DNA from: Ilyonectria destructans
Taxonomy: Eukaryota > Ascomycota > Sordariomycetes > Hypocreales > Nectriaceae
Direction of reading: 5' to 3'
DNA length: 64,000 bases
Assembly: GCA_020740775.1 (NCBI GenBank)
Contig: JAHEWK010000011.1
Coordinates: 2,232,001-2,296,000, forward strand
Shown: positions 54,101 to 64,000 of the stretch, one piece after another
Layout: each line of letters opens with the position of its first letter
Numbering within the stretch: the first letter of the stretch is position 1
Translations under genes and position numbers: made by a program
Notes under the pieces: model-generated
Told to the model about the DNA's origin: nothing
The model's input: only the letters and a program-made list of their open reading frames with translations
The model's database searches: none

Positions 54101-56519
54101 TGCAGTTGCCTCTTCATATTGGTCGTGTCATCGAGTCAGCCAAGCGGGTCTTCAACGTCAAGGCCAACGATCGTAGTAACCTGCGACCGTCGGATGTTAT
54201 TGTTTCTATTCAGGACATGTTGAACAAGATGAAGATCGTTCGTGGAAGCGACCCAATTTCCCTGGAAGCTGATGCGAATGCCACCATTCTCTGGAAGGCA
54301 CTGGTTCGATCCCGGTTGTCCTTCAAGGAGATTGTCAAGGATCATCGTCTGAACAAGCTTGCCTTTGATCACATCCTGGGCGAACTGCTCAACAGATGGG
54401 ACCGAGCCTTTGTCAGCCCCGGTGAGATGGTTGGTGTCTTGGCTGCCCAGTCCATTGGAGAGCCCGCCACTCAGATGACCCTCAACACCTTCCATTTCGC
54501 AGGTGTGTCTTCGAAGAACGTCACCCTTGGTGTGCCTCGTCTGAAGGAAATTCTCAACCTGGCAAAGAACATCAAGACACCTAGCATGGCTGTGTACCTG
54601 GGCGAGAAGCTCGCAAGGCAGGAGCAAGCAAAGAAGTTGCGAAGCATGGTTGAATACACCAACCTGCGCTCCGTGACCTCGGTCACTGAGATTTACTATG
54701 ACCCTGACATTCAGGCGACTAATATCGAAGCGGATGTGGATATGGTCGAGTCGTACTTCTTGATCCCTGATGATACTCAGGACACTATCGATCAACAGTC
54801 GAGGTGGCTTCTGCGTATCACTCTGGATCGACAGAAGATGCTGGATAAGGAGATCAAGATTGATGACGTTGCTCAGCGCATCAAGGAGGAGTATCCCACT
54901 GATCTGTCAATCATCTTCAGTGACAACAACGCCGATCAACAGGTGATTCGCATCCGAACCGTCTCGGCTGGCGACAAGGATGATGATGGTGATGGCAAGA
55001 TGGAGGATGATGTCATGCTGAAGCGTCTTGAGGCTCATCTTTTGGACACCTTGACCCTCCGTGGTGTGCCAGGCGTCGAGCGAGCTTTCTTGACCAAGGG
55101 TACCCGAATGGTTGAGAGCCCCGACGGCGCACTGCTCGCAATCAAGGATGACCCGCGATGCACGCAGTGGTACCTGGACACCAGTGGTTCCGCTCTGCGA
55201 GATGTCTTGGCTGTCAACGGTGTGGATCCTAGCCGGACATACACCAACGACCTTTGGCAAGTTGTCGAGGTCTTTGGTATTGAAGCTGCTCGTTCTGCTC
55301 TGGTGAAGGAGTTGACCAATGTGCTGGCGTTTGACGGTTCGTACGTCAACCATCGTCACATTGCGCTACTTGTTGACGTGATGACCTACCGTGGTTCTAT
55401 CTCGGCTGTTACCCGACACGGTATCAACCGTGCGGACACTGGTGCTCTGATGCGTTGTTCCTTTGAGGAAACCGTCGAAATTCTCCTGGAGGCTGCTGCA
55501 ACTGGTGAGCTTGATGACTGCCGAGGTATCTCTGAAAACGTCATGCTTGGTCAGATGGCCCCGATGGGAACTGGTAACTTTGACGTGCTGCTGGATCCCA
55601 AGATGCTTGAGACGGTCATCTCCGACAACTCTCGCATGGGCCTGATGCCTGGTATGCCAGTCAAGGATGGTCAGGGCGAAGGAGCTGCCACTCCTTACGA
55701 CACTGGATCCCCCATGGCTGACTCCGGTTACCTTAGCCTCAGCTCGCCTGCGGCTGGAAACTTCTCACCCATCCAGGGTGCAGGATCTGATACTCCGGCT
55801 GGCTTTGGAACCGAGTACAACGGTGGCAGCTTTGGAGGAGGCTCAATGAGCCCCTACTCCCGTGGTGTGGCCAGCCCCTTCAGCACTTCGCCCACTTCAC
55901 CTTTCGGTGCCGGTTTGGGAGGAGGGTACTCTCCTTCGTCTCCAAATGTCGGCTATTCTCCTACTTCGCCAATGATCGATGGCGGAATTGGCAGATACGC
56001 GACGTCGCCCTCATTTAGCCCTTCATCCCCGTCGTTCTCGCCTACGTCTCCGATGTTGCGGCCTACGAGCCCGGCTTCTCCCAACTACAGCCCAACATCG
56101 CCCAGCTACTCGCCTGCATCGCCTTCGTCCCCTCGTCACTACTCGCCGACATCACCGGCTCAGTTCAACTCTCCTACGTCCCCCAGCTACTCCCCGGCGA
56201 GCCCCAACTACAGCCCCGCATCGCCTAACCTCCACGCGGGCGGAGCTACCTCGCCATCCTACTCTCCGGCATCCCCCACTTGGTCTCCGACGTCTCCTGA
56301 AGCCTACTCTCCTACGAGCCCAAGCTTCCAGAGGAGCCCCGGGGCGCAGCACTCGCCTACTAGCCCGAGCTACTCGCCCACGTCGCCTTCCTTCTCTCCT
56401 CGGACCCCTGGTCCGGGTACGTCCGGAAACCAGTAGTGAGTAGAATCAACTGTATGACTACATGGAGCAATTTGGCTAACCCACGATATAGTTCTCCTAA
56501 TTCGCCGACCAATGATTAA
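51139..56519 (+). CDS. RPB1: RNA polymerase II largest subunit Rpb1
   Basis: Exons 51139-51495, 51556-56435 and 56492-56519 give 1754 aa. The N-terminal clamp zinc site is [17 protein letters not shown] (~69-85). The active-site loop [12 protein letters not shown] holds D494, D496 and D498. The trigger loop [18 protein letters not shown] is at ~1090-1107. The jaw, cleft and foot regions are continuous. The CTD begins near residue 1577 and has about 25 heptads, many deviating from YSPTSPS (Ser-to-Ala/Asn at position 4-7, inserts such as HAGGATSPS and QRSPGAQH). The last exon encodes only nine residues (YSPNSPTND), so the CTD tip depends on splicing. The first intron has a weak donor (GTTGGT) but a perfect GCTAAC branch. 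Role: catalytic subunit of Pol II; its CTD is the platform for capping, splicing and COMPASS (see SWD1). Confidence 0.99.
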
Positions 56520-59500
56520 TTTTGATTGAATAATGCATATGTGACACGGGTTGTCATCAGTTTTTATGGTTTTTGTTTTTTGGTGGGGAGGGAATTGAGC
56601 ATCATAGACCCGAAAAAGAGGTTGGCAATACGGCAAAGAAGAAAACGCACAAAAAAAGAAAAGGAACATGGCCATTCCAGATCGTGCGAGTGATGCGGAG
56701 GAGGAAGCAGCGCAAGGAAAGAGACGAGGGGCATTGTAATAGCAGACGTGTACAATATCGACGAGGATAGCGAAGGAGGCAGTGAGATTGGAGGTTGAAA
56801 TGAATATAGGGTGATGAGATCCAGATTGGAATCAAGACTGCGGACCGAACGGGGCGGATAGAGCAGCATATGCAGAACTTGGAATGGATTGGCCTATTTT
56901 GCGAAATTGAGCCTAGATATGTCCTAGTCCGTGGTGATGCTTGATTGCTGAGTGCATGTTTTGAAACCGTCTGTCCAGTGGAGACGCCCCAGCAGCCTAG
57001 GGTGTTTGTGGCATCCCTGTTGTGGGCGTGTAGCTGAATTGAATATAAAACAAGGGAGCAGGCTGAGCAAAGAGCCGAATCCAAGCTGAAGCTGAATCTG
57101 AGCTGGCAAGCCGGTTGTGGCAGTTGCGGGATGTGGCGAGGGTGAGGATCGGGGGCAGTGTAGAGTATCGCGAAACTAGGTCGTATCAGTGCATGAGCGG
57201 GACTTTGAAACCAGGTTACGAATCTAAGTTTTTTTCTCCTAGGAACTCGACCAACCCGTTTGTTAGTTTCTGTTCTGTGGGACATAGTTGTCAAGTAGCA
57301 GGTTGGGTTGTGGCTATGCGGCCCTGTAGGCGGGCCATCTACATGGAGCAGCCAAGGCAGCCTCGCCTTGGCCCCCAACGGAGATATATTCCTCCTTGTA
57401 CTAGGCGAGCAAAAAGATCACCAACACCCCACATATTTCCGCAATATGGCATGTATTTGTGACTCGTATGTATGTTTTTGAGTTTTTTTCTTTTCTCAGG
57501 ATGGAATACGAGTTGTTGGTTGTTGGTACTGAGGACTGAACTGGCTGGTCACGGCGCAGTTATCGGCGACTTCGATACTTTCCGCTCACGCCCACCCCAT
57601 CCTCTGGCGCACGCCTAGTTACTATAGTCGCAGTTGCGGGCCGAGGAATTTACACCTGGACCTAAGCTGTCTGGCATATGCAGGAAGACTATTTGAGAGT
57701 TGCAGTTGTTGGCTGGAGGGGGCAGGTGCAGCGCTGTGCAGTGACGCATGGAGCCTTGCAGGGCTTGGGCGCGGGAACGGTGACCTTGTGGCGTGTGAGG
57801 ACGGTATCTCGGGGAGGACAAGGTTGCCGGCATGTGTTGTCAAGTTTCTTTGCCGTGCTGTTCCTTCCGTGTCGGCCCTATCTCGTTGGCGATATTCGTG
57901 AAGGTGAAGGATGCGGGCAGGATTTCGCAATACGACGAGGCAAAGAGCAAGCAAAGGAGGCAAACAAGGCTGCGGGTGGGATCAGCTGAACAAAGCCATC
58001 TCTGAAGAGTCATCTAATCAACTCGACCAACCTGCGAGAGTGTACTGGATGCGGAGGACGTGGTGATTAAGATATCTACTTAAGGCACCTCCCTATTCGG
58101 GCGTCCATTACGGATATAAACGAAAACGTGGTCGGGTGTATTTTTCTGGCGCATGCTTGGCGCACCACGTAGGGTTGCGTCTGTTGGTTGCCGCATGGGG
58201 AAACGGAACGGTTATCAGGCGGCAGGCCCCCCAATCTCGTCGTCCACACGTCACAAGGGGGGGAGCATCGAGTAAAAAAAAAAAAGAAGAAAAAGGTTGG
58301 GGGTCCTGTCTGGGTTGTAGCGAGCGTCTGTCCGTCGTGACAAAGACGGCCGAGCAACAAAGGCGGAAAAGAAGGACCCAAGGGTGTTTCTTAGGTCCAT
58401 CTCATCTCGGACCCTGGCTCCCCTCCCCCAGACAGACCCATGGCGAGAACCACGCAGCTCAACGGATTGATTTCATCACATGATACGACATGGATGCGAG
58501 AAGCCCTGCGTGGCGCAAAACAGGCTCGATGCAGCGGTGGGAAGGGTTGAAGAAAGGAAAAGGGCCGGCCCAACAGGGCTTCTCCAAGGCCCTTTTCTCG
58601 GGTGGACGATGGCCGATGGCTGACCGAAGGCGTGTCCCCGTGGCCTCTCGCTTCACCGACAAAGGGCCATTTGGCCATTTCCCGCTGTGGCTCGCTCTGC
58701 GCGGGACGCACGGAAACATGTCACTGGCAGGAAAAAGGCGAACGGGGGGGTCTAGCGGCCTTGACGGGGATCGTCACGCCTGCAGGGACCAGGGCCTGTG
58801 GAAAAGGCGCCGCCATGCGGGTGCCGGCGCTTAACTTACACACGGCGGAGGCATCACTGGGCCTGGGAGTTGGCGAGTTAGTGAGTTAGTCAAGTCAGCG
58901 GTTTGTTTTCCTGTCAAAGGCGTGTGTGCATCGTCGGCTGAGAGGGTTGGTTGCTGGGCGCTCTGTGCGGTGCGCTGTGTGACCTGGTGCATACAGCGTA
59001 GTTCGCCCCATCGCATCGCATTGCATCCATCCTGGCCATGGCGGAGTTGGGCGACTCCATCCGCGGCCAACTAGCGGAGCGGGCCAGAGCAAGAGTCCGC
59101 CAGAGCTGAATCCGGTGTTTGCAGGTTCGCAGTTTGCGTGTGTTTGGCCGCAATGGAATGTCCTGTACCAAGTACAACGCTCGGAGTACAGTGGGCGTGC
59201 AAAAGTTCCGACACTATATCCAATTTACACTGAAAGGGTCAGCTTTTAAAAAGTAATAAAAGTTTACCCAATAAGAGGATTATTTAATTATAAATATAGA
59301 TAATTGAATAAAATAAAAATATTACTATTTACAAATTTGGATTTTTAATAATATTTTTATAAATTTAATAAAGAATTTTTAAAATACCTATATCTAAATA
59401 GTTTACTTAGCTGCACGTAACTGTACACATGACCGGCTGCCACATGGCCGCGCCAACGTTCATCTGCCGGGCGGCTGTTTGTTCGGCAGCCACAGCGTCA

Positions 59501-60568
59501 TAACGTTACGCACCCCGCCATAACGAGGCAGATTTACAGAAGAAGGCGTATCTTTCGTGACAGGAAGAGGCTGTGAAAATCGCCAGTCTTTGGTCTGGGC
59601 TGTGGCATGCTCCTCTTTGTTGGTCGCCGCCTTGGCCGTGTTGGTTGTGGCCGTGGCGTGGGATGCATGCGACTGGCCAGTCGCAGATGCGTCCAGGCTG
59701 TGTGGGCCGGCCCAGGGCTAAAGCAACTTCACTGCAAGAACAAGCAGCCCTCAGAGGGGTGCGGGCAAAGGTGGGAAATAATTCGAGTTAATTCATCGGT
59801 AACGGAAAAAAGGAAAAAAACAAAGGGAAAAAGGAAAAACGACAAAGGTAAAAGGAATCGAAGAAAAGATAGTCCAAGACATCTAGCCTCAACAGCACCA
59901 AGCTTGGGGGCCCTGCTCCCAAGCCACTCCCTAGATTCCAAGCCCCTTATCCGCACACCCCTGCCCCCCACTTGATCCTCAACTGCTCTTCCTCCCCTGT
60001 TCCCCGTCCATCTCCCCCTCTGCACCGACAATCTTAATGAACAGCCTCCAGGCCAAGTCGGAGCCATCCGGTCGCCGACGATGGCCTCACAGCTAAAAGT
60101 AGAAAGAAGAAGAATAGTAATAATAGAAAAGGGAAAAAGAAACAAAAATGGTAAAAGGAATGTGAAGAATTGGTCTTGGACTGAAATTTGGCCGAGCTCC
60201 GAAAATTGACAGAATTGTCCTCTCTTGCGAGTCGCTGCTCCCAGCATGTGCTTTAAGCAAGACGCCCAAATAACACTGGGAGACAACGGTCCATCTAGGG
60301 ATCCAACGAATGGCAGAAGCAGTGTTGAAGAATAACATGCCTCAAGTTGAATGCCAGGCCGTGAAGCCAGCATCCCTCTATCCTGCCAAGGGGCGTCTGG
60401 AACTCGTGTGAATAGCCAGAACATCGTCTTTGTCACTGCCGTGAGGCTGGCGGTTTCTATAGTTTCTGGCCTCTAGTTCGCGGTTTCTTTGGGTCGCTGC
60501 GCCACACAGACGAGTCAGTTCAACTCTGGCTTTGGTCATGGGCCAAGAGGGAAATGGCGACCGACCTA
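56520..60568. other. Gene-poor 4-kb region downstream of RPB1
   Basis: RPB1 3' UTR, then no convincing gene on either strand. A 258-codon minus-strand frame at 56602-57378 lacks an initial ATG and has no fold-like pattern, so I do not call it. A short A-run lies at 58275-58300. An AT-rich island sits at 59220-59410 (separate entry). A purine-rich (A/G) stretch follows at 59800-59870 and 60090-60170. Confidence 0.45.
59220..59410. other. AT-rich island, possibly a RIP-degraded repeat
   Basis: About 190 bp, almost only A and T, with many TA/AT/AAT steps, bounded sharply by GC-normal DNA on both sides (ends near CAATTTACACTG and TAGCTGCACGT). In Pezizomycotina such blocks commonly arise when repeat-induced point mutation converts C to T in duplicated DNA. 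No inverted repeat ends or open frame are visible, so the ancestor cannot be named. Confidence 0.55.
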
Positions 60569-60745
60569 CTAAGTCGCTCGAGGAGGGTTGGGACACTGAG
60601 GACGCATGCAGAAACCCTCCCACGTCTGAACGCCTTGGTCAATGACGATGGCCTGGCATCTGCAGTGGGTGCCGGGCTTTGGCTCCATAGACTGCGCGGT
60701 GCAGCCGCAGTGAGACCAGAGCTGGGTCGTCTTCCAATAGCACAT
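60569..60745 (-). CDS. Possible small cysteine-rich protein (58 aa)
   Basis: A 59-codon minus-strand frame with a good start context (CCCACCATGTG). The protein starts MCYWKTTQLWSHCGC and has seven cysteines, two in Cys-x-Cys pairs (C13/C15, C28/C30), plus two more near the end. No signal peptide, so it is presumably intracellular. Small fungal proteins beginning Met-Cys-Tyr with paired cysteines are common in Sordariomycetes annotations, which is why I list it; I cannot name a family. A TATATAAGG box about 520 bp upstream on the same strand could drive it with a long leader, or with a leader intron. It could be chance, since the surrounding frames are equally open. Expression data would decide. 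Confidence 0.4.
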   Translation of the reverse strand: MCYWKTTQLWSHCGCTAQSMEPKPGTHCRCQAIVIDQGVQTWEGFCMRPQCPNPPRAT

Positions 60746-61265
60746 GGTGGGCGATGGCTGTTATTCCTTGGATAACGAGTGGGAGTTCGTGGCCGAGAGT
60801 AGTCGAGTCGGGCTTATGTACCCTTGAGGATGTGGCTGTAAGAGCGTTAAGTCTTCGGGGCGGCCTGGAGAGCAGATAGGGAGGATCCACTAGAGGCGGG
60901 AGGAGCCGCTACGTTGAACGGCCGGAGAGTTGTTGCAGCGCTGACAGCTCGACACAAGCCGGTATCCGAAGAGTTTGTGTAAGCGTGGTTGGGTTGTACA
61001 CGTCCCGACGGGAGGTCCTGGTGTCTGACGAGGAATGAAGAAGCTTGTGGCAGGGTGCTGTGTCCTTCTTGAAGAGGCCGATGCGGGAGAGTCGAAAATT
61101 GGACAGGGTGGTAGGGATTGGGGTAGTCGTGGTAATATAGACAAGAAAGAACTCTTGATCTATTGGTAGGAGCCGGTGATGTCTTGGAGTCAGTGTTGGA
61201 TAGGATGCTCTGTGCTCTTGTGAGGGTGAGTGGTGATTGTCGGCAAGAGGGCAGAAGCTCTCGGT

Positions 61266-61274
61266 CCTTATATA
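61266..61274 (-). promoter_or_regulatory. Candidate TATA box (minus strand)
   Basis: TATATAAGG on the minus strand, followed by 200 bases of CA/CT-rich sequence typical of a fungal 5' leader. The best TATA-like element seen in the window; it would transcribe toward the small cysteine-rich frame at 60745. Confidence 0.4.
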
Positions 61275-61896
61275 CTGGGTGATACAGGCCTGAGCGAGTG
61301 GCATCCGTTGTGAGCGAGCGAGGATGTTTGCCGTCCATGACAGTTTGAGCACAGATGCCTAGTAGAGCCCACGAGGCAAAAGTCGAAATAACACCCGAGA
61401 GGGCTACAGAGCAAGGGGCCGGAGCGTGTTGGTTGCGGTTGTTCCTCCCGTGGTTGAAGGACTAGGAGCTTGGTTGGTTAGGTAGGAGGGTTGGTTAGTT
61501 GGGTAGTTAGTTAGGGTTGGTTAGGGGAGGGGGGGCGTGTGTGTTGGAAGTTGGAGTGTGGTGTTAGTCGCGTCCTGTTTGTCGGCCGTCTGTCCCCGCA
61601 AAGGCCGCAAAAGGGGACGGACGAGGAGGGGGGATGAGGGGCAGTGAAAGCTTCGAGAGGTGATATAACCACCGGGCTCCAGATTAGGTAGGCCGCAACA
61701 CAATGCTGTTGGCAGTCTCCCCGGGGGGACCGCCTTACGTCAAGGCACATCAGTCCACACTGGGAGTCGGTGACTTGTGGGGAGAGACCAACAGCAGGCG
61801 CGGCTGGACCGGGGCTTGCCAACCATGCAGTCCGCGCGGTGTGCGTTTGTGGGCGGGTGTCAACTAGCTGCGTTAGGTCGGGTTGGGGGGATGGAC

Positions 61897-61957
61897 CATG
61901 TGGATGTGGACGTGGTTGTGGACGTGGTTGTGGATGTGGATGTGGATGTGGTTGTGG
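61897..61957. repeat. GTGGAT/GTGGAC/GTGGTT hexamer minisatellite
   Basis: About ten imperfect copies of a GTGGNT-type hexamer in a row (GTGGATGTGGACGTGGTTGT and so on). All six-frame readings are simple repeats (for example Val-Asp or Cys-Gly), so it is not called as coding. Confidence 0.85.
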
Positions 61958-63114
61958 GATTGGAGAATGGGGGCCCTGTGCATCGACATATTCTTCTGCA
62001 TCGCATCGAGAGGGGATGAATTGGAGCCACCCTCATGCGTCTGCAGGCTGTGACCCGCAGCTCGGGCCACGGATGATGGGTGATGATGGGCGATTTAGGG
62101 AGGGCAATGTGTGATGGTGAATGTGGTGCGGTGCTGCTGTGATGCTGTGATGTTGTGATGCTGTGATGCTTCGAGCGGCGCACATGGCCCACCGATTGCT
62201 GCATGTGTAAGAATGATGGGGGTGTCCCATGCGTGAGAAACGCACCATCACGAACATGATGGCTGTTGGGCGAGGTGTCATCGGAGGCGCGGCACGGGGA
62301 GAGAGAATCGCTCGCCCCGTGTCTTGATCTTCTTCATTGGTGTCTTGTCTTCTCGCCGAGCAACACACACCTTCTTCATCACCCTCCACCAGATTCTGAA
62401 AGTGGAAATGTACACTCTCGCGGCCGCAACTCGACCGATTGAGAGTGGCGACGACGTTGAAAGGGCTGCTGCAAGACATGTCGTGACGATGCCCAGACAA
62501 CTATCCTTGAGGATCCGTTTGTCCGCTTGCCCGCTTGCCCATCTGCCTCTCTCTGAACTGCCCCGATCAATCCATTTCTCAAGATAGGGACATGTGTGAC
62601 AATTTTGCTCGCCTCGTTATTGAGAGAGGCCGCGTTAGCTTTCCCATGTACCATGGGTGGGCTTTCATCCCCTCCCGTCCCCAGCCGTTCCCGCTGCCAC
62701 ACGAGCAACTCAATCTCGTACTATTCCTTTCATCCACCCTCCATAGAATCCCTCCCCTCTGTCAAGCTCGATTGAGAAGCACCGTTGCACCGCATGTGTC
62801 ATGCTGCCACGGATGGATGCGGGTTCTCCGATGGGCCCCCCCATTGTTCTGAGGCAGTCTTCCGATTTGATCTTCGGCACCTTGAGCAAAAAGGGTTTAC
62901 GGACAAGCGTGTGTTGGCGGGCAAGGTTTCGCGGCCCCCATCCAAGATTCCCAGACCTCCTCACTCGTTTTTCACCGATCAAGATGCGAGAGGCGTCGGA
63001 CGCTTAGTGGGGACTGCGGATGTTTCGCATGATTTGCGAACTAAGGCTGTTGGGCCCCCTTGAGGGATAGCTAAGAGAAGAGAGAGGCACTGGGCCATTT
63101 AGCGGCAATGGCAT

Positions 63115-63228
63115 AAAAGTAAAAATAAAAGAAGAAAAGTAATAATAAAAATAATAATAAAAATAATAAAAATAAAAGGAATAATAAAGATAATCATAAA
63201 AATAACAATAATAATAATAATAAAAGTC
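63115..63228. repeat. A-rich AAT/AAAAT microsatellite
   Basis: About 115 bases of AATAATAAAAATAAT-type sequence, interrupted by occasional G or C, abutting normal GC-content DNA. Confidence 0.85.
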
Positions 63229-64000
63229 AGGAACCGGCCACAGCGCACAAAGTGAGGCGGAAGGTTAACAGCCGAGCGGACTACAAGCCATCCACCCAGT
63301 ACTGGCCTTGTTGCGAATATTGCTTGCTGCTAGCCCTCCTGGATGGTGTGTGTAGGGGTCTCTCTGCCGCGTAAATGAACAACCCTCCGTTCCCAGCCGA
63401 CGACTGCACAAGATGGCCTTGATTTTGCCTAGTTTTTTCGCTGTTGTACCAGGGGCTCGGTCGAAGAGGTATCCATGTTGACACACGGTCCAACTTATGC
63501 GCGAGGGCTGCCGAGAGCACACCGTTAGTATGCCCGTGTAGAACCAACACAGTTTATTAGGGCCACGGCAAACAAGCCGTTTGCTGCGCCTGATAACGAG
63601 AACATCGACGGCAGATCTGGTGAGAAGCGTCTCAGCCAGCCGCGAAAGCTCTGCCGGCGGCATCTTGGGTGTTGACCCTTGCACTACCCGCGGTAGAATT
63701 GCGTGCCTCTGTGTAGGTTGTCCGTCCGTCCACCATGCATGCGAAGCAGCTTCGAACCAGGGCTGCCACGCTGCACCGCGGCGTCTCCGCGCTACTGTGC
63801 ACCCTGTCGCAGGGCGGGAGAAGTCTCGTCACACATGGTCCAGCCTGTTCAGACCATACCATGTTGTGCTGTGCGATGCCGTGCTGTGCCTTATTATGCC
63901 AACCGTCCAGGAGTGGTCTAGTTGCCGACTGACCTCCTTTGGCGTCGGTATCAACGGACCGTGGGATGCAGGTCGGGCCAAGTTGGCATCAAACACCGAT

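Larger units (their letters stand above)
60746..64000. other. Gene-poor right end of the window
   Basis: Contains a TATA box (61266-61274), TTAGGG-like degenerate GT-rich text (~61460-61535), a GTGGAT minisatellite (61897-61957), a TGATGCTG-type repeat (~62131-62168) and an A/T microsatellite (63115-63228). A 163-codon minus-strand frame at 60847-61338 starts upstream of the TATA box and looks like leader sequence, not a protein. No gene is supported to the right edge. Confidence 0.4.

Noticed and set aside
56602..57378. 258-codon minus-strand frame downstream of RPB1
   Set aside because: No ATG at its start (TTG), Ser/Leu/Arg-rich without pattern, antisense over the RPB1 3' UTR. Keep in mind if transcripts are found.
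60847..61338. 163-codon minus-strand frame with ATG
   Set aside because: The TATA box lies inside it, and the text downstream has the character of a 5' leader, not a protein.
1..64000. CRISPR arrays, bacterial operons, riboswitches, phage genes
   Set aside because: The sequence is eukaryotic nuclear DNA with spliceosomal introns; no repeat-spacer pattern found. Clusters of short A/T repeats are microsatellites.
1..64000. rRNA genes, including dispersed 5S rRNA
   Set aside because: I looked for the fungal 5S start and internal box pattern and for conserved 18S/28S text and saw none. A covariance scan would be needed for certainty.

Overview
This window looks like nuclear DNA of a filamentous ascomycete (Pezizomycotina), most probably a Sordariomycete. 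The reasons are: intron-bearing eukaryotic genes with 45-90 nt introns, GT(R)AGT-type donors and CTAAC/CTGAC branch sites; fungus-specific genes (the eisosome protein Pil1, an RCR/Congo-red-resistance protein, an Msb1/Mug8 morphogenesis protein, a Tma23-like G-patch protein); an RPB1 with a fungal-length CTD; short AT-rich islands and a MITE. Gene identities come from reading the translations and exon joins by eye. No database search was possible. I cannot name the species.

Layout. 1-661: 5' part of an unidentified minus-strand gene running off the left edge. 2.4-8.4 kb: PIL1 (eisosome), NAA38 (NatC auxiliary LSm protein, minus) and an intronless XPG/Rad2-type repair endonuclease. 9.2-9.55 kb: two tandem tRNA-Cys(GCA) genes, each interrupted in the D-stem by a 55-nt GT-AG insert with a CCTAAC branch-like site. 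This is the most unusual thing in the window. 10-20 kb: TFIIS, a membrane-anchored cysteine synthase (minus), a small unknown protein (minus), an NDUFAF7-type mitochondrial methyltransferase (with a GC-AG intron) and alanyl-tRNA synthetase (minus, apparently with alternative mitochondrial and cytosolic starts). 20-28 kb: an unknown fungal protein, an RCR-family membrane protein with PPVY motifs, HRD3/SEL1L of the ERAD ligase and uracil-DNA glycosylase. 28-32.4 kb: gene-poor. 32.4-44.9 kb: MSB1, a DUF726/TMCO4 hydrolase (minus), a 302-bp MITE, TMA23, THG1 (minus, eight exons) and SWD1 (COMPASS). 45-50.5 kb: a lineage-specific-looking insertion with an F-box/LRR-like gene and a SNF2-family ATPase, flanked by a 23-bp near-perfect direct repeat and a local 130-bp duplication. 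51.1-56.5 kb: RPB1. 56.5-64 kb: gene-poor, with an AT-rich island, a (GTGGAT)n-type minisatellite, an (AAT)n microsatellite and one possible small cysteine-rich gene.

How the genes relate. Most are housekeeping genes arranged without operons. Several pairs are divergent and probably share promoters (NAA38/XPG, AlaRS/unknown, HRD3/UNG1, THG1/SWD1, F-box/SNF2). Others are convergent (TFIIS/cysteine synthase, NDUFAF7/AlaRS, MSB1/DUF726, TMA23/THG1). Themes that recur by chance or neighbourhood are RNA polymerase II function (TFIIS, SWD1, RPB1), tRNA biology (tRNA-Cys pair, AlaRS, THG1) and DNA repair (XPG, UNG1).

Limits. Splice sites were chosen from consensus signals and frame continuity. Transcript ends, isoforms and expression are not visible.
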